From NCBI RefSeq assembly GCF_000764305.2, contig NW_025932998.1, positions 154,010 to 218,009 of the forward strand: a stretch of 64,000 nt of DNA, given 5' to 3'. A program made the position numbers and the translations under genes. How positions within the stretch are numbered: position 1 is the stretch's first letter; the number at the start of each line of letters is the position of its first letter. Below the pieces are notes generated by a model. The model saw only the letters and a list, made by a program, of their open reading frames with translations. It was not told where the DNA came from and ran no database searches. This stretch comes from Hyalella azteca. Lineage: Eukaryota > Arthropoda > Malacostraca > Amphipoda > Hyalellidae. Of the stretch, positions 46,801 through 56,100 are shown one piece after another.

Positions 46801-49800
46801 TCTGGCGTTGAGGAAGCTCCACTCATGAGTGTGACGATACTCGCCCAAGTGAACGCCGCTTTCCAAGTCACCTTTTTCTGACGTGTCTATGCACGCGCTG
46901 TTTAATAAAGAAGACAATCATGAGTAGCATACTTCAATTACTCACTTAGACAGAGCATAATATTACAGAGTTTGCTTGCATTGTTTGTCTGGTGTTTGAA
47001 ATAAGTTATTCAATTCAAAATGACAGGGTGAAATAGTTAATTAATCTGAATTTTATCCAAAGTATGAAACAGATTTCTCACCGCCAACATTTTCCATCAT
47101 GATAGACAACACAATCATATGCTGGCCCAATATCTTGATGCTTCTTGATAAGCGTTGACAAAAGAGCCACTTCAGCTTCAGCTTCTTCCTTCATTTGCTT
47201 CTCGAGGAAGCTGGAGTAGTTAACTGACTGAGAGGGTACAGGACCTGGTGTGCCGCTGCTCTGACAACCTGAAAAAAAGCTTTTCTATTGCACTTTGAGT
47301 TACTCTATGACCTATTGCCATCCTGTTCCTGTACTTAAAGCCTATTCCTCACTAACTATCCAAGCATCAAGTTAAAGTAATAGGAAAAATATATAATGCA
47401 TTAATATCACAATCTTAAGTTGACTACTTTATTCAATGTTTTTTTTTTTAAATTGGAGGTTTGTTTTAACAGCTGTTCCTATTAAATTACAAATTCTTGA
47501 TCTTCAACTAACGTTTGAACCATAAAAAAATAAAACAGGGAAATCAATTTTTCCGATCGCAGCGCATAATTTATGTTAATACAAGCACGCTTGATCACCC
47601 ATGGCAGTGTTGCTGTCAGAATCAGCTGGCAGAGTATCCTGAGAGCAGCATCCCAGGAGTAGACCTTTGCTTGCACCTCCTTCACATGAACTGGATTCCT
47701 GTCATGCAAAATTAAGATATTTAGATTAAAGCCAAGTAAAGAAAAAAAGTGGTTCGAGGCAATAAAAAAAATTAATTTTTTATAAAAATTAGATCATTGA
47801 CATGGTGTTTATGACTACCATTGCTTAGAAAAACAAGTTGCATGGAATGGCATCAGTTCGTCATTTTATATTTATTGGAATAAAATTAATTTGTTTATTA
47901 TATGATGATGGCCCCAGAGAAAAAAAGCTTTCTTAAGCCCCACTCACGTTGTCATCTGCAGAAGATGCACTTGCCAGGGTAGACACAGAATTGTTATGTC
48001 GTTGCTTCTGCAAAGAACAGGTACCTTAGAATTAATGAACATTTTATGGACCACACTTGCACATTTATTTGAAGGCTGAAGACAAATACACATTCCATCA
48101 GCATTTTTGTACTTTGTCTAGTCTACTAGTACCAGATAACATAATGCAAGTTGCAAAATTTATTCACAAGCTTCATTCCATAAGAAAAATAATATTGATC
48201 CAAACCTGTACTTTTCTCATTGCATCCTCTTGTAACTTTTTGTGTTGTGGTTCAAAGAACTGTTCCTTTCGTTCCTTCATAAGCTTTTCTCTGAGTTTAG
48301 ATGGGTAGAGGGAATACGCAGATTTGACACCAAGGTGAAACTGACCACTTGGATTGTGCCATGATGATGGAATCTAAGCATATCAAAAACAGAATTTGAA
48401 TTTCAAAGAGAAACATGTAGAATGAAGAAGTTGTCAGGCATATGAAATATCTCAAATATTTTGTGCAAAATGGAATTATATAATTATTGTTTAAAGTACC
48501 TATATATTATAAATGAAAATTAAATTTTTGATTAAAGATGAAACAAGTATTTAGAAATTAAAAAAAGCAAATATTTGTACTTTGAGCGTTCTGCCAGTGA
48601 GACCAGGTAATGTGCCATCGGCATTAGGGGCGCGCACAACAGATGTGTCGACATCACCAGCTCCAGAAGCATCAAGCCGGTCTAAAATCTTCACAGTGCC
48701 ATTTGTGCAAGTCTGTAATGATCAAAATCATTCCATTAAAAATTTAGAAAGAAAATTTAAGACAAGAGAGCATGTATATATTATAAAATTTTCATCAAAT
48801 CTTGAAGATAAAATAAAAAGAAAATTAATTTTCTCTTACATCTACCCTAATAAAGAATCAATAATCTTTATCAGCATGAAATTAACAAACATAGTCATTC
48901 AAAAATATACAAGAAGCCCTTATATGAGAGAAAGGTATGATCATACATTTCAAGCAGCAAGACAATAACAAAGAGTAGTCAGAGTGTGAATGGCCTTGGC
49001 CACAATTTTTGAACAAAATTTCTTTGTGCAAGTATAGTATATCTTTACACTGTTCCCATAAAACATACGCTGGATATCATGAGTAGAGACCTTAATTAAT
49101 TGATAATTCCTATTTCCATACAGTTGAAGAACAAAAAGGAAATTGTTACCCATAGAGATTAAACAACTAAAATACCTGTAAACCAGGAGCAGCTGGGTCA
49201 ACACCGCTGTCAAACACTGCTATTACAATGCCTGTGCCATCATACTTGGGGTACTTGTTCAGAAAAGACAAAATCCCTGTCTCCTTCCTGAAAACAAATA
49301 TATTTAAATACATTTAAAAAATCCCTTGGTTGAATTCTAGATTGAACTGGATTAAAGAGTTCTATACATATAGTGTTGCATAGTATATATTGCTTTTCCA
49401 CATCAATGCAAGAAAGCCATCAATGTAGTTCTGGCTGATCACAATATTTTTACAGATGATAATAGAAATGGAAACACTTCTACAATCAATGAAATGAAAA
49501 TGTATTGACATGGCCTGTGTTCTAATTATTTGAGTTGCTTCACTTCTGCTCCCTTCACATTTGCCTGTGTTCAATGAGACTTTAAAGTAAACTTGGCTTA
49601 AAGTTTTTGGCCCTTTTTACAACACTTCTCTTTAACTTTCCCTTCTTGTTTGTCTGTTTGTCTGTCTGTCTGCTACAAATCTTGTAATCGAAATTTAACA
49701 CACTTCTCCTTATTCTATCGATCTGAAATTTTGCATACTTGTTTAAAGTTGGAGACAATGCATGAATCAAATGTCAGAATAAATGATTTTAAAAAGTAAA

Positions 49801-51541
49801 AAAATTTTTTTTCAATATTAAAAAAATTGAAAAAATAATTTTGTCAGCTACAAATATTATAACTGATATTTAACACACTTTTACCAGTCTAATTGATCTC
49901 AAATTTTGCACATTTGTGTGAAGTCAGAGGCAATGCATGAATCAATTAACAGAATAAATAATTTTGAAAAAATTATATATTAAAAAAATTTATATATTAT
50001 ATATATTTAAAAAATTGAAAAGTAAATTTTTTTAATTTTCGAAAATTAGATGAGAAATTCATTGTGCATCTGTAAGATTGGAGATACTGGATTCTTTGGA
50101 AGTGTTGTCTTTAAAAAGTAATTTTTAAATGTATATTATTACAACAACAAATAATTGTAAAATGCCTAGCAGTAGCAACCTTTGAAAATAATAAAATTCA
50201 GTAATTTGTAATGATGTGACTGATGTCAAACAGTCAAACCAACATCAGTTGAAAAGCCAAAAGGTCAGGTCAAAAGGCCATTTCTTAGATCTGTGAACAA
50301 TTCACAAAAACTACAAAAATCAATGACAGGCCAAAACAAGCAATAGCAGGCATATTCTTTAATGTCAGAGCTACTATACTGAAAATAAATGAAAATGCTG
50401 TAACACATCACTTGAAGAATTATGAAAATAATGAAGTGTTAGAAATTAGAATGCCCTATTCTCAAATCTCAGTTCAGAATTCATTAACTACTGCTATGAT
50501 AACTTTATTAATAGATATTTTTTCACACTTGTTGCCATAGTTCACTACCTACCTACATAAATTGTAAAGCTAGATCTTAAAAGAAAAAATATTTTATGTA
50601 AGTATTTATTAAAGGCAATCAAAATGAATACTCCTGCAGTGTCTGGAATGATGAATCATCAAATTTAAATAATTTGAATGCCATATTTCACACTTGTTTC
50701 CATAGTTCACTACCTACATAAATTGTAAAGCTTTTCAGATCTTAATAAGAAAAAATATTTCATGTAAGTATTTATTAAAGGCAATCAAAATGAATACTAC
50801 TGCAGTGTCTGGAATGATGAATCATCAAATTTGAATAATATGAATGCCATTTTACGTAAATTAATAATAATACCAAAACAAATACCATTAGCCTACTGTC
50901 ATATAGTTACAGACTTACACTTACAAGTTACAAGTATAGGTAAATATATAGGTATACAATAATAAATTATGATATAATTCTACACGGAAATTGACAGAAT
51001 ATAACAGCAGGTAGGGCTAAGCAGGTAATACAATTAAATTAACAATCTTACAGAACATTGGATGGAATGCAATGAATGTCGAATGATGAGTCATTCAGTG
51101 AATGAGAATTTGGTAATACTAATAAGTGAGTAATACTAGTAATACTAATAGGCTTAGAAGTAATTGGCAGGTTTATAAAATAGTAATAAATAGTAAAACT
51201 TTTAATTGTGTGACAGATTGTCTTAGACATTTAATTTTGTAGCAAAAGCTCTAAGTGTATAAAAATCTAATAGAAAAGACTGTTCTTTTAAAGAAGCTAC
51301 AACATTTTCTGTCCAGTCACCAGTGTCCGGGCTCTCAGGACCCACTCCCATGCTCCCAGCTACCGTCAACAGTCAAGTTTCAAACATTCCTTCAGAAAAT
51401 CTCTGTCACGGTAAATTGTATAAAAGTATGAATAACAAGACGAATGATTCTTAGGATACAAGGAATAATACCGATTGACATCAAAACTTACTTCGGCAGA
51501 AGGCTGGAGACGGGAAATTCAGGCATAGATTCCACAGACAT
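34617..51541 (-). CDS. TPP2: Tripeptidyl-peptidase II, 26 coding exons, complete
   Basis: Twenty-six exons with matching phases give 1419 residues, from ATG at 51541 to the TGA at 34619-34617. This is longer than the vertebrate protein (about 1250) and near the insect size. TPP2 is a giant cytosolic subtilisin-family exopeptidase that removes tripeptides from oligopeptides released by the proteasome. Catalytic residues: Asp43 (AVFDSGVDP), His325 ([11 protein letters not shown]), oxyanion Asn426 (SASNHGPG) and Ser514 (NGTSMSSP). The long post-catalytic part follows the known TPP2 order ([48 protein letters not shown]) to a helical C-terminus. Insertions relative to vertebrates lie at about 150-206 (between catalytic Asp and His) and in exon 24 (acidic, Thr-rich). 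It lies 1.3 kb downstream of SNAPC3 on the same strand. Several exon edges are locally duplicated (see findings). Confidence 0.97.
35571..35777 (-). CDS. TPP2: TPP2 exon 25
   Basis: [20 protein letters not shown] corresponds to the vertebrate DxxKxxLVDALCRKGxAL segment. Ends IEPSDAK. Phase 0 both sides. Confidence 0.95.
36046..36542 (-). CDS. TPP2: TPP2 exon 24 with acidic insert
   Basis: Opens with [20 protein letters not shown] and [10 protein letters not shown] (TPP2-like). A ~70-residue Thr/Glu-rich stretch without clear TPP2 counterpart follows, then [20 protein letters not shown]. Phase 1 in, phase 0 out. Confidence 0.94.
36831..36987 (-). CDS. TPP2: TPP2 exon 23
   Basis: [19 protein letters not shown], then [16 protein letters not shown], matching the EALRDLKIQWMTKL segment of vertebrate TPP2. 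Phase 0 in, phase 1 out. Confidence 0.95.
37215..37299 (-). CDS. TPP2: TPP2 exon 22
   Basis: [20 protein letters not shown] then KDDLARRV, matching the TPP2 GxxLxGSLTLxKxELGKK segment. Donor GTGAGT. Confidence 0.93.
37519..37643 (-). CDS. TPP2: TPP2 exon 21
   Basis: [20 protein letters not shown], then [16 protein letters not shown]. Phase 0 in, phase 2 out, donor GTAAAT. Confidence 0.93.
37945..38190 (-). CDS. TPP2: TPP2 exon 20
   Basis: [52 protein letters not shown]. Strong agreement with the conserved SGDAYxHxYSLKLEKGDY region of TPP2. Phase 0 both sides. Confidence 0.97.
38791..38913 (-). CDS. TPP2: TPP2 exon 19
   Basis: [35 protein letters not shown]. The donor is a weak GTTCGG. A better-looking GTAAAG 20 bp downstream would leave the wrong phase for exon 20. 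Confidence 0.9.
39621..39884 (-). CDS. TPP2: TPP2 exon 18
   Basis: 88 codons, phase 0 both sides. [22 protein letters not shown] and [10 protein letters not shown] align with the TPP2 central region. Donor GTAAGT. Confidence 0.96.
40555..40732 (-). CDS. TPP2: TPP2 exon 17
   Basis: [33 protein letters not shown], ending YDHYK. The last ~40 bp and donor are tandemly duplicated. Reading into the second copy meets a stop, so the first donor is the functional one. Confidence 0.95.
41018..41209. repeat. 69-bp tandem repeat overlapping the TPP2 exon 16 donor
   Basis: About three units of ATTCTGAGGGGATACCTCAT followed by an ATATATACTATCACA block and CAAGCACCTCTTGA. On the minus strand each unit carries CAAGAG|GT, so donors recur at 41203, 41134 and 41065, exactly 69 bp apart. 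The outermost unit is the functional exon edge. Confidence 0.9.
41204..41361 (-). CDS. TPP2: TPP2 exon 16
   Basis: [40 protein letters not shown]. Ends inside the first unit of a 69-bp tandem repeat that carries the donor. Phase 0 in, phase 2 out. Confidence 0.94.
41755..41864 (-). CDS. TPP2: TPP2 exon 15
   Basis: [37 protein letters not shown]. Phase 1 in, phase 0 out. The acceptor region is duplicated 46 bp upstream in the intron. Confidence 0.95.
42159..42357 (-). CDS. TPP2: TPP2 exon 14
   Basis: [19 protein letters not shown], then [20 protein letters not shown]. The KGIYLR motif is conserved in TPP2. Phase 0 in, phase 1 out. Confidence 0.96.
42667..42735. repeat. 20-21-bp tandem repeat of the TPP2 exon 13 donor
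   Basis: On the minus strand AATTCAG|GTAAAAATT occurs four times with donor G at 42731, 42710, 42690 and 42670. The first follows the GHGLIQ coding sequence. Confidence 0.92.
42732..42891 (-). CDS. TPP2: TPP2 exon 13: after catalytic Ser
   Basis: Completes Ser514 then [31 protein letters not shown] and FVQGHGLIQ. The donor GTAAAA is followed by three further copies of the junction. Confidence 0.97.
43527..43662 (-). CDS. TPP2: TPP2 exon 12
   Basis: [27 protein letters not shown], then QLLNGT and the first two bases of the catalytic Ser codon. The next exon supplies the third base. Confidence 0.97.
43955..44151 (-). CDS. TPP2: TPP2 exon 11: oxyanion Asn
   Basis: [20 protein letters not shown] and [18 protein letters not shown]. 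Asn426 is the oxyanion-hole residue. Phase 2 in, phase 1 out. Confidence 0.97.
45199..45334 (-). CDS. TPP2: TPP2 exon 10
   Basis: [20 protein letters not shown] then [18 protein letters not shown], matching the METGT and NxSYGE motifs of TPP2. Phase 1 in, phase 2 out. Confidence 0.96.
45687..46197. repeat. Minisatellite in TPP2 intron 9, 11 copies of ~47 bp
   Basis: Unit AAATAAATAATAAAAGAAAT followed by GTGGGAGAAAGTTGTACCAG and TTGTTGT, with copies of 43-52 bp. The array runs right up to the donor of exon 9, whose first intronic bases (GTTTGTATAACAACTGC) are part of the last unit. Confidence 0.93.
46202..46306 (-). CDS. TPP2: TPP2 exon 9: catalytic His
   Basis: [20 protein letters not shown] then [13 protein letters not shown]. 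His325 is catalytic. The exon is hemmed in by tandem repeats in both neighbouring introns. Confidence 0.97.
46338..46490. repeat. ~35-bp tandem repeat in TPP2 intron 8
   Basis: Four to five copies of CTAGGTAATATTTCGGCAGC followed by ATATTTACAATAT (or TTCCAAGAT), just upstream of exon 9 in transcription order. Together with the intron 9 array it produces a spurious long minus-strand open frame. Confidence 0.9.
46734..46897 (-). CDS. TPP2: TPP2 exon 8
   Basis: [20 protein letters not shown], then [17 protein letters not shown]. Phase 2 in, phase 1 out. Part of its 3' end is duplicated in the following intron near 46699-46721. Confidence 0.95.
47082..47268 (-). CDS. TPP2: TPP2 exon 7
   Basis: Contains [19 protein letters not shown] and [16 protein letters not shown], the latter matching the conserved TPP2 YDCxVxHDG segment. 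Phase 1 in, phase 2 out. Confidence 0.95.
47599..47698 (-). CDS. TPP2: TPP2 exon 6
   Basis: 100 nt, phase 0 in and phase 1 out. Encodes a Ser/Cys/Asp-rich insert ([12 protein letters not shown]... ending SNTAMG). Its reality rests on phase: exon 7 can be read only if the preceding exon ends in phase 1, and exon 5 ends in phase 0. Confidence 0.85.
47948..48007 (-). CDS. TPP2: TPP2 exon 5
   Basis: 20 codons ([20 protein letters not shown]), phase 0 in and out, donor GTGAGT. Polar, poorly conserved linker between catalytic Asp and His. Confidence 0.9.
48212..48373 (-). CDS. TPP2: TPP2 exon 4
   Basis: [17 protein letters not shown], then [19 protein letters not shown], ending AMRK. A second possible donor six bases downstream (GTTTGG) would add Val-Gln in frame. 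Confidence 0.95.
48581..48712 (-). CDS. TPP2: TPP2 exon 3
   Basis: 44 codons, phase 0 both sides. [16 protein letters not shown] and GLTGRTLK align with the corresponding TPP2 segment after the catalytic Asp. The donor is GTACAA. Confidence 0.95.
49176..49287 (-). CDS. TPP2: TPP2 exon 2: catalytic Asp
   Basis: [17 protein letters not shown] followed by [17 protein letters not shown]. Asp43 is the subtilase catalytic aspartate. Phase 2 in, phase 0 out. Confidence 0.97.
49670..49972. repeat. Diverged repeat pair in TPP2 intron 1
   Basis: About 49670-49797 and 49844-49972 share GCTACAAAT, TTTAACACACTT, CAATGCATGAATCAA and AGAATAAAT blocks in the same order. Probably two copies of a dispersed repeat family; a (GTCT)n microsatellite precedes the first. 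Confidence 0.65.
50521..50850. repeat. Direct duplication of 165 bp in TPP2 intron 1
   Basis: Copies 50521-50685 and 50686-50850 share TTTCACACTTGTT, a CATAAATTGTAAAGCT block and a TGGAATGATGAATCATC block, with few differences; a recent tandem duplication. No coding content. Confidence 0.9.
51492..51541 (-). CDS. TPP2: TPP2 exon 1: start codon
   Basis: 50 nt encoding [16 protein letters not shown] and two bases of Lys17, with donor GTAAGT. Joining to exon 2 reconstitutes the family's LLPKKETG N-terminal motif, which fixes both start and junction. The start context is ACGATGTCT. Confidence 0.93.
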
Positions 51542-52835
51542 CGTCTTTCTTCGCAGCTATTCCCTTCAGCTTAGTCAGCTGCGCGTTAGCAAAGGCGGTC
51601 GCAGTATCCTTTGTTTACATGAAGCGCATCGCTCGTTTACCAGTGTTCGTTAGATGTTGATCGCTTATTGCATCCTATGTAATAACTTGACCTCATCGGA
51701 AAGCACCAAAAATAATAATTGCGAAAGCTGTCGAAATTCGATCAATGAATGAAGAAAGAGTAAAAATTACAATGATATATTTTTCACAGTTTTTTCTCAA
51801 AGCAAACAATCACTGTAAGGACACTTGACACTAAAGATGACAACCGTTCAGTAATCTACATGTGTGGAGTATTAAAGATTTGATTCCTAATCAGAAATCA
51901 GGTGCCTATCAGAAAAAAAAATCTAACAACTATGAACTATAGTATTACTTGGCAAACTAAATTTGTAGGCAATTTCGATTAATTTAAGTTAAGTCATCCA
52001 ATGTCAATGCAAGCAATTATATCTACTAGACACAGAGCCCCAAATTTTTATCAAAAACAAAACAGTTTTGAAGTATTAATTTGGTAATAGAATATTGCAA
52101 GTTGTGGTTTGACCGGTATTTTACGGTTTTTATTACCGAGCATGCATGCGACCAAAGTATCATTGACCTTATCGACGGTACTCTATATCGAAAATCCTCT
52201 CTTCAGGCTGAGAACCAACGTTAAAACTTGGAAAAAATATAACTCAGTACTCACAGCAGTTAGTGACAGCGAGCGCATTTTCTCGTTTCTGTATCTAGGA
52301 TTTATCTATTCCTGTACCGGTACCTATGAACTGTGCAAATCATCTAGGAATATCCTGTAACTGTCGCCTTCATTAGAGCAATACCTCATCCTATTATCTG
52401 GCTTGATATTATTTACAGGACGCATTTGGCGACTGAGGGATCGAGTTCCACTTAAAATTAATTAGCTTGCGAGTAAAAAGCAACATACAAGACAATTTAT
52501 TGTCAAAATCATCCTAAGATTATAATTTTTTCGTACCGAGCTGTCAGCCATAACAGAGTCCTTTAACCGAGCTGTTAGCCATAAAAAAAACTGATATCAA
52601 CATTGTAATCCATTGAACTTGTGATCATCCACGTTTTTAAGATTCTGGCAAGCATCAAGTAAGTTACTAATTTCATGCGCAGCAGTGAATACAAGTGATT
52701 AATTCAAGGATTACTACTACCAAATCTGGCTAAAGCATCCTGTTTTAAGCAAATGTTACAAAAACGTCCATAACATTACATACATTAATGATGTGCGATA
52801 AAGACAGGTACAAGAGTATATAACAAAAACACTCT
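51542..52835. other. SNAPC3-TPP2 intergenic region
   Basis: 1.3 kb between the SNAPC3 stop and the TPP2 start. The right part should contain the SNAPC3 3' UTR and the left part the TPP2 promoter and 5' UTR. No clear TATA box or poly(A) signal. A short CCGAGCTGT(C/T)AGCCATAA unit occurs twice near 52535-52585. Confidence 0.4.
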
Positions 52836-53166
52836 TCAATTATTTATATCTGGAAGCATTTCATCATTATCAGATTCTTCCATATCCTCTCCGGAGACGG
52901 CAGGAACATCAGGGTCTTCAACTTCAACCTTGGTAATATGTTCTTGATATCCGTCGTCATCATTTTCACCGTCATTATCATTATCTTCATCATTGTCATC
53001 GAGAGTCATGACTTTTGCCAGCTGCATGCTGCCTTCGTCATAGAAGGCATAGAGCGTGAAAGAGTCCTTTGGTTTGCCCTGGCTGTCGTAGCAGAACGCA
53101 TGTAAGCAAGGATCGCACAAGTGAGAGCGAGGATCACTAAGCTGACTGTAGCCGATCACCACCCAC
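52836..53166 (-). CDS. SNAPC3: SNAPC3, last exon: second zinc-finger half and acidic tail
   Basis: WVVIGYSQLSDPRSH, CDPCLHAFCYDSQG, LYAFYDEGSMQL. Then Asp/Glu/Asn-rich sequence (DDNDEDNDNDGENDDDG) through MEESDNDEMLPDINN and TGA. The vertebrate protein ends soon after the YPYVDPGTF segment, so the tail is extra. Confidence 0.96.
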
Positions 53167-56100
53167 CTGCGTGGAAGAACACCAAGTTTTTGCGCATTAA
53201 GAAAAATGTTATACTTGAATCATCGATGATTTTAATATGATATAAAAAATAAAAATAAAATGATATGATCTCATAAATGATATAAATAAAATAAATTTTA
53301 AAAATAATTTCAACAATTTTAAATGTTAGATTATACTGGTTGTCCAAGTCTCTAAAAAATTGTGGTACATTTCCACACTAAAAATTTTCGTTGCAAATAA
53401 AATAAAATTGAAATCAACTAATACATAATGGATTATATGCGCGATTTATGGAAGGATTTGAATGCCCTATCATCAGACAGTTTATTTAATGCGCTTAATT
53501 TGCTTTTACACGATAAATTTTCAGAATATTTAGAAAGCTGAGTGAACTAGGAGCGCGAGGTATGCCTGGAAGCTCGAGACGCACTGTGCGAGGTTGTGAT
53601 GGCAAGTGTAGCACCTGACGCTGAGTTTGGAGGCGTGGCCGCGGACCAGAGGATACTTCGAGACGTCGGGCACGTCTGTTTTCTCCTGCAACCTGGCGTA
53701 AACACAGTGGAGGATATTTTAAGGTAACTAGGGTTAAATTATTATTCAATTATCATTTCATTTATCGTAGTTTCGGCAGCTGCTAAGTTTTTGATACATG
53801 CGGGTAGGATTAAAGACTAGGAAATGATCACATTTGTTTACCATAATTGCCCCTCTTAGGTCCGTAATCTTACCAAAAGAGATGTTAGTAAAACCATGAA
53901 TTTTCATTACAATCGTGATTCTGACTATATCGACTTGATTAACCGTATTAGAAATGAAAAACAAACCTGATGTCAGTAAACGTGATGAGATGTTCACAGC
54001 TTCCCTGATGCAGGTACAAGTAAGGATAACCTAAACGCAGCTTCAGTTCGTTTAACTTTGTTTTTTCCATAGAAGCGGTCTTTAGTTCACCTGCAAACAA
54101 CACAAAAATTTAGACAAAGAATAGAAAAATATTCTATGAGCTTTCTTAGTAATGTTTAAAAATGCATTTCATATGACATTAACCAAATTACATTTAATGA
54201 TAAGAGATCTATTTGTCTAATGTGACTAATAATTTCAAACACTACCAAAACACAATTAATTTTAATGATTTTAAAAGGACCTGAACTAATAATAATGGAT
54301 TTCAGGAATAAAAATCAATTAACGAGCTTACCGATTTCAGGAAACCGAGCGGCCCATTTGATGAGATTTGCGCTGTAGTCCTTACAGCCTGGATACCTCA
54401 TATCAACGTAAAATGTGCCATTGATGTAAAACATGCCAGACGGATATTTTTCCTGTAATAAAACAAGAAAAGACAGCATTAGAATCTTGTTTAACTAGAG
54501 AAGGCTGAAGTTCTGATCGGGAGTGTGAACTCTAAAGATGCTTTGCCAGCTTACCAAGTCTCTAATAGTCTAATCAGGTTGGCAGAAATAAACGATCGCC
54601 AAAAACATAGGCTGGCGTCAAATAACAAGCTATAGTTTCACTGCCTACTACAAAAATTACAATCATTCAAACAATTGATATATTTTCTATTATTATATAT
54701 TTATATTTTATATATATTGTATTTGAAACATAATATACTGATACTATTGGAATGAAAAAATATTCAAGCTTCATGGGTTATAAGTACAGACTGCAGTCAA
54801 ACCAAACAAAAATACGAAAATAAACCGAACAAAAAAATGCCAAACTGGAAAGATACATGCACAGTTCATAAAGGAAGGCTATTTGAGGAATCCCCAGAAA
54901 GCCAAAAGAAACATTCCACTTTTTTGTCTCACCATACTAGTAGTACCTCTTCACATTTTCATTTATTTAATAGTAGTTTCATTATAATATGTATCTCATT
55001 TTAAAATGCAATGTAGCCACTTGTAAGGGCAATAATGAATTTAACATTAATAACAAGATTGTTCATGAAATACACCTTGGACTTCTTGCCCCGCAACGCA
55101 GCTGCAACACTAGGGTTGGAGGCCATGTTTTCGTGAACGGCAAAGTCGTTGACACATTCGATGGCGTCTCTGAGGCTCGTCAGCATTTGGGAACTATGCA
55201 GTAGCAGCTCTTGGCTGTGTGCCGGGAACCTGCTGTAAATGTTCAAAAATAATGTAAATAATAGGGTTATCACAGAAACACTTCTATGAGATTATTCAAT
55301 TTATTTAATTCTTGCTAACTATGTCTTTAGCAATTAATAAATTACATTATTTCTGCATTTATGCACCTGTAAATTAATACACTTTTAGGATAAATGAAAA
55401 CTCTTCACATAAAATCAGGGTACATGTCTGCTTTTCAGTTTGCATGATAGTTCCAATATTATTGTTTCCTCACAACATGGGATCTACAGCTCCATGAAGA
55501 GAAAGAAGAATACAAAAAAAAAAAAAACGCCTATAAATGATTCGTATTTTTAATTTCTGAATATTCAGCTAAATTTTTGCTTACATAGACAGTCAAAAAG
55601 TACTATACCACTAAACCTACTTGCAGGCTTTCCTGTAGTGCAGCCTCTTGAAGAATGGTCGCTGCACCCTAACATTAATGATAGCATCTTCAAGGAAGTC
55701 TGAAGACATAGGAGCATCATTGATTTCTTGAGGCTGAAAAAAAAGCATTGATACAATGGAATTCATGGCAACAAAATTAACTTTTGTATCTCGGCAATTT
55801 TCCACTGAGAATGCAATTAAACAAACTTCAACCTTTGTAAGACATTTTATTTCACTGTTTGTCTTATGATTCTAGAATTAATGAACAATACCGGTAACAC
55901 AAGCAAGTACATACTCTATGCAATCAAAAATTCTGCTCGTTTCCCATTCAAGTTTGGCAAGGGTAGAAAGTCTGAAATAAACCTCACCAGCCGGAAAGTA
56001 GTGAAGTATTTAAGTGTTCTGTAACGAAGATTTGCATAGTCCCCTATACTTATGCGCTTGTTGAGCTCAGAGGTCTGGTGGTACAGCGTCAGCAGTCGGT

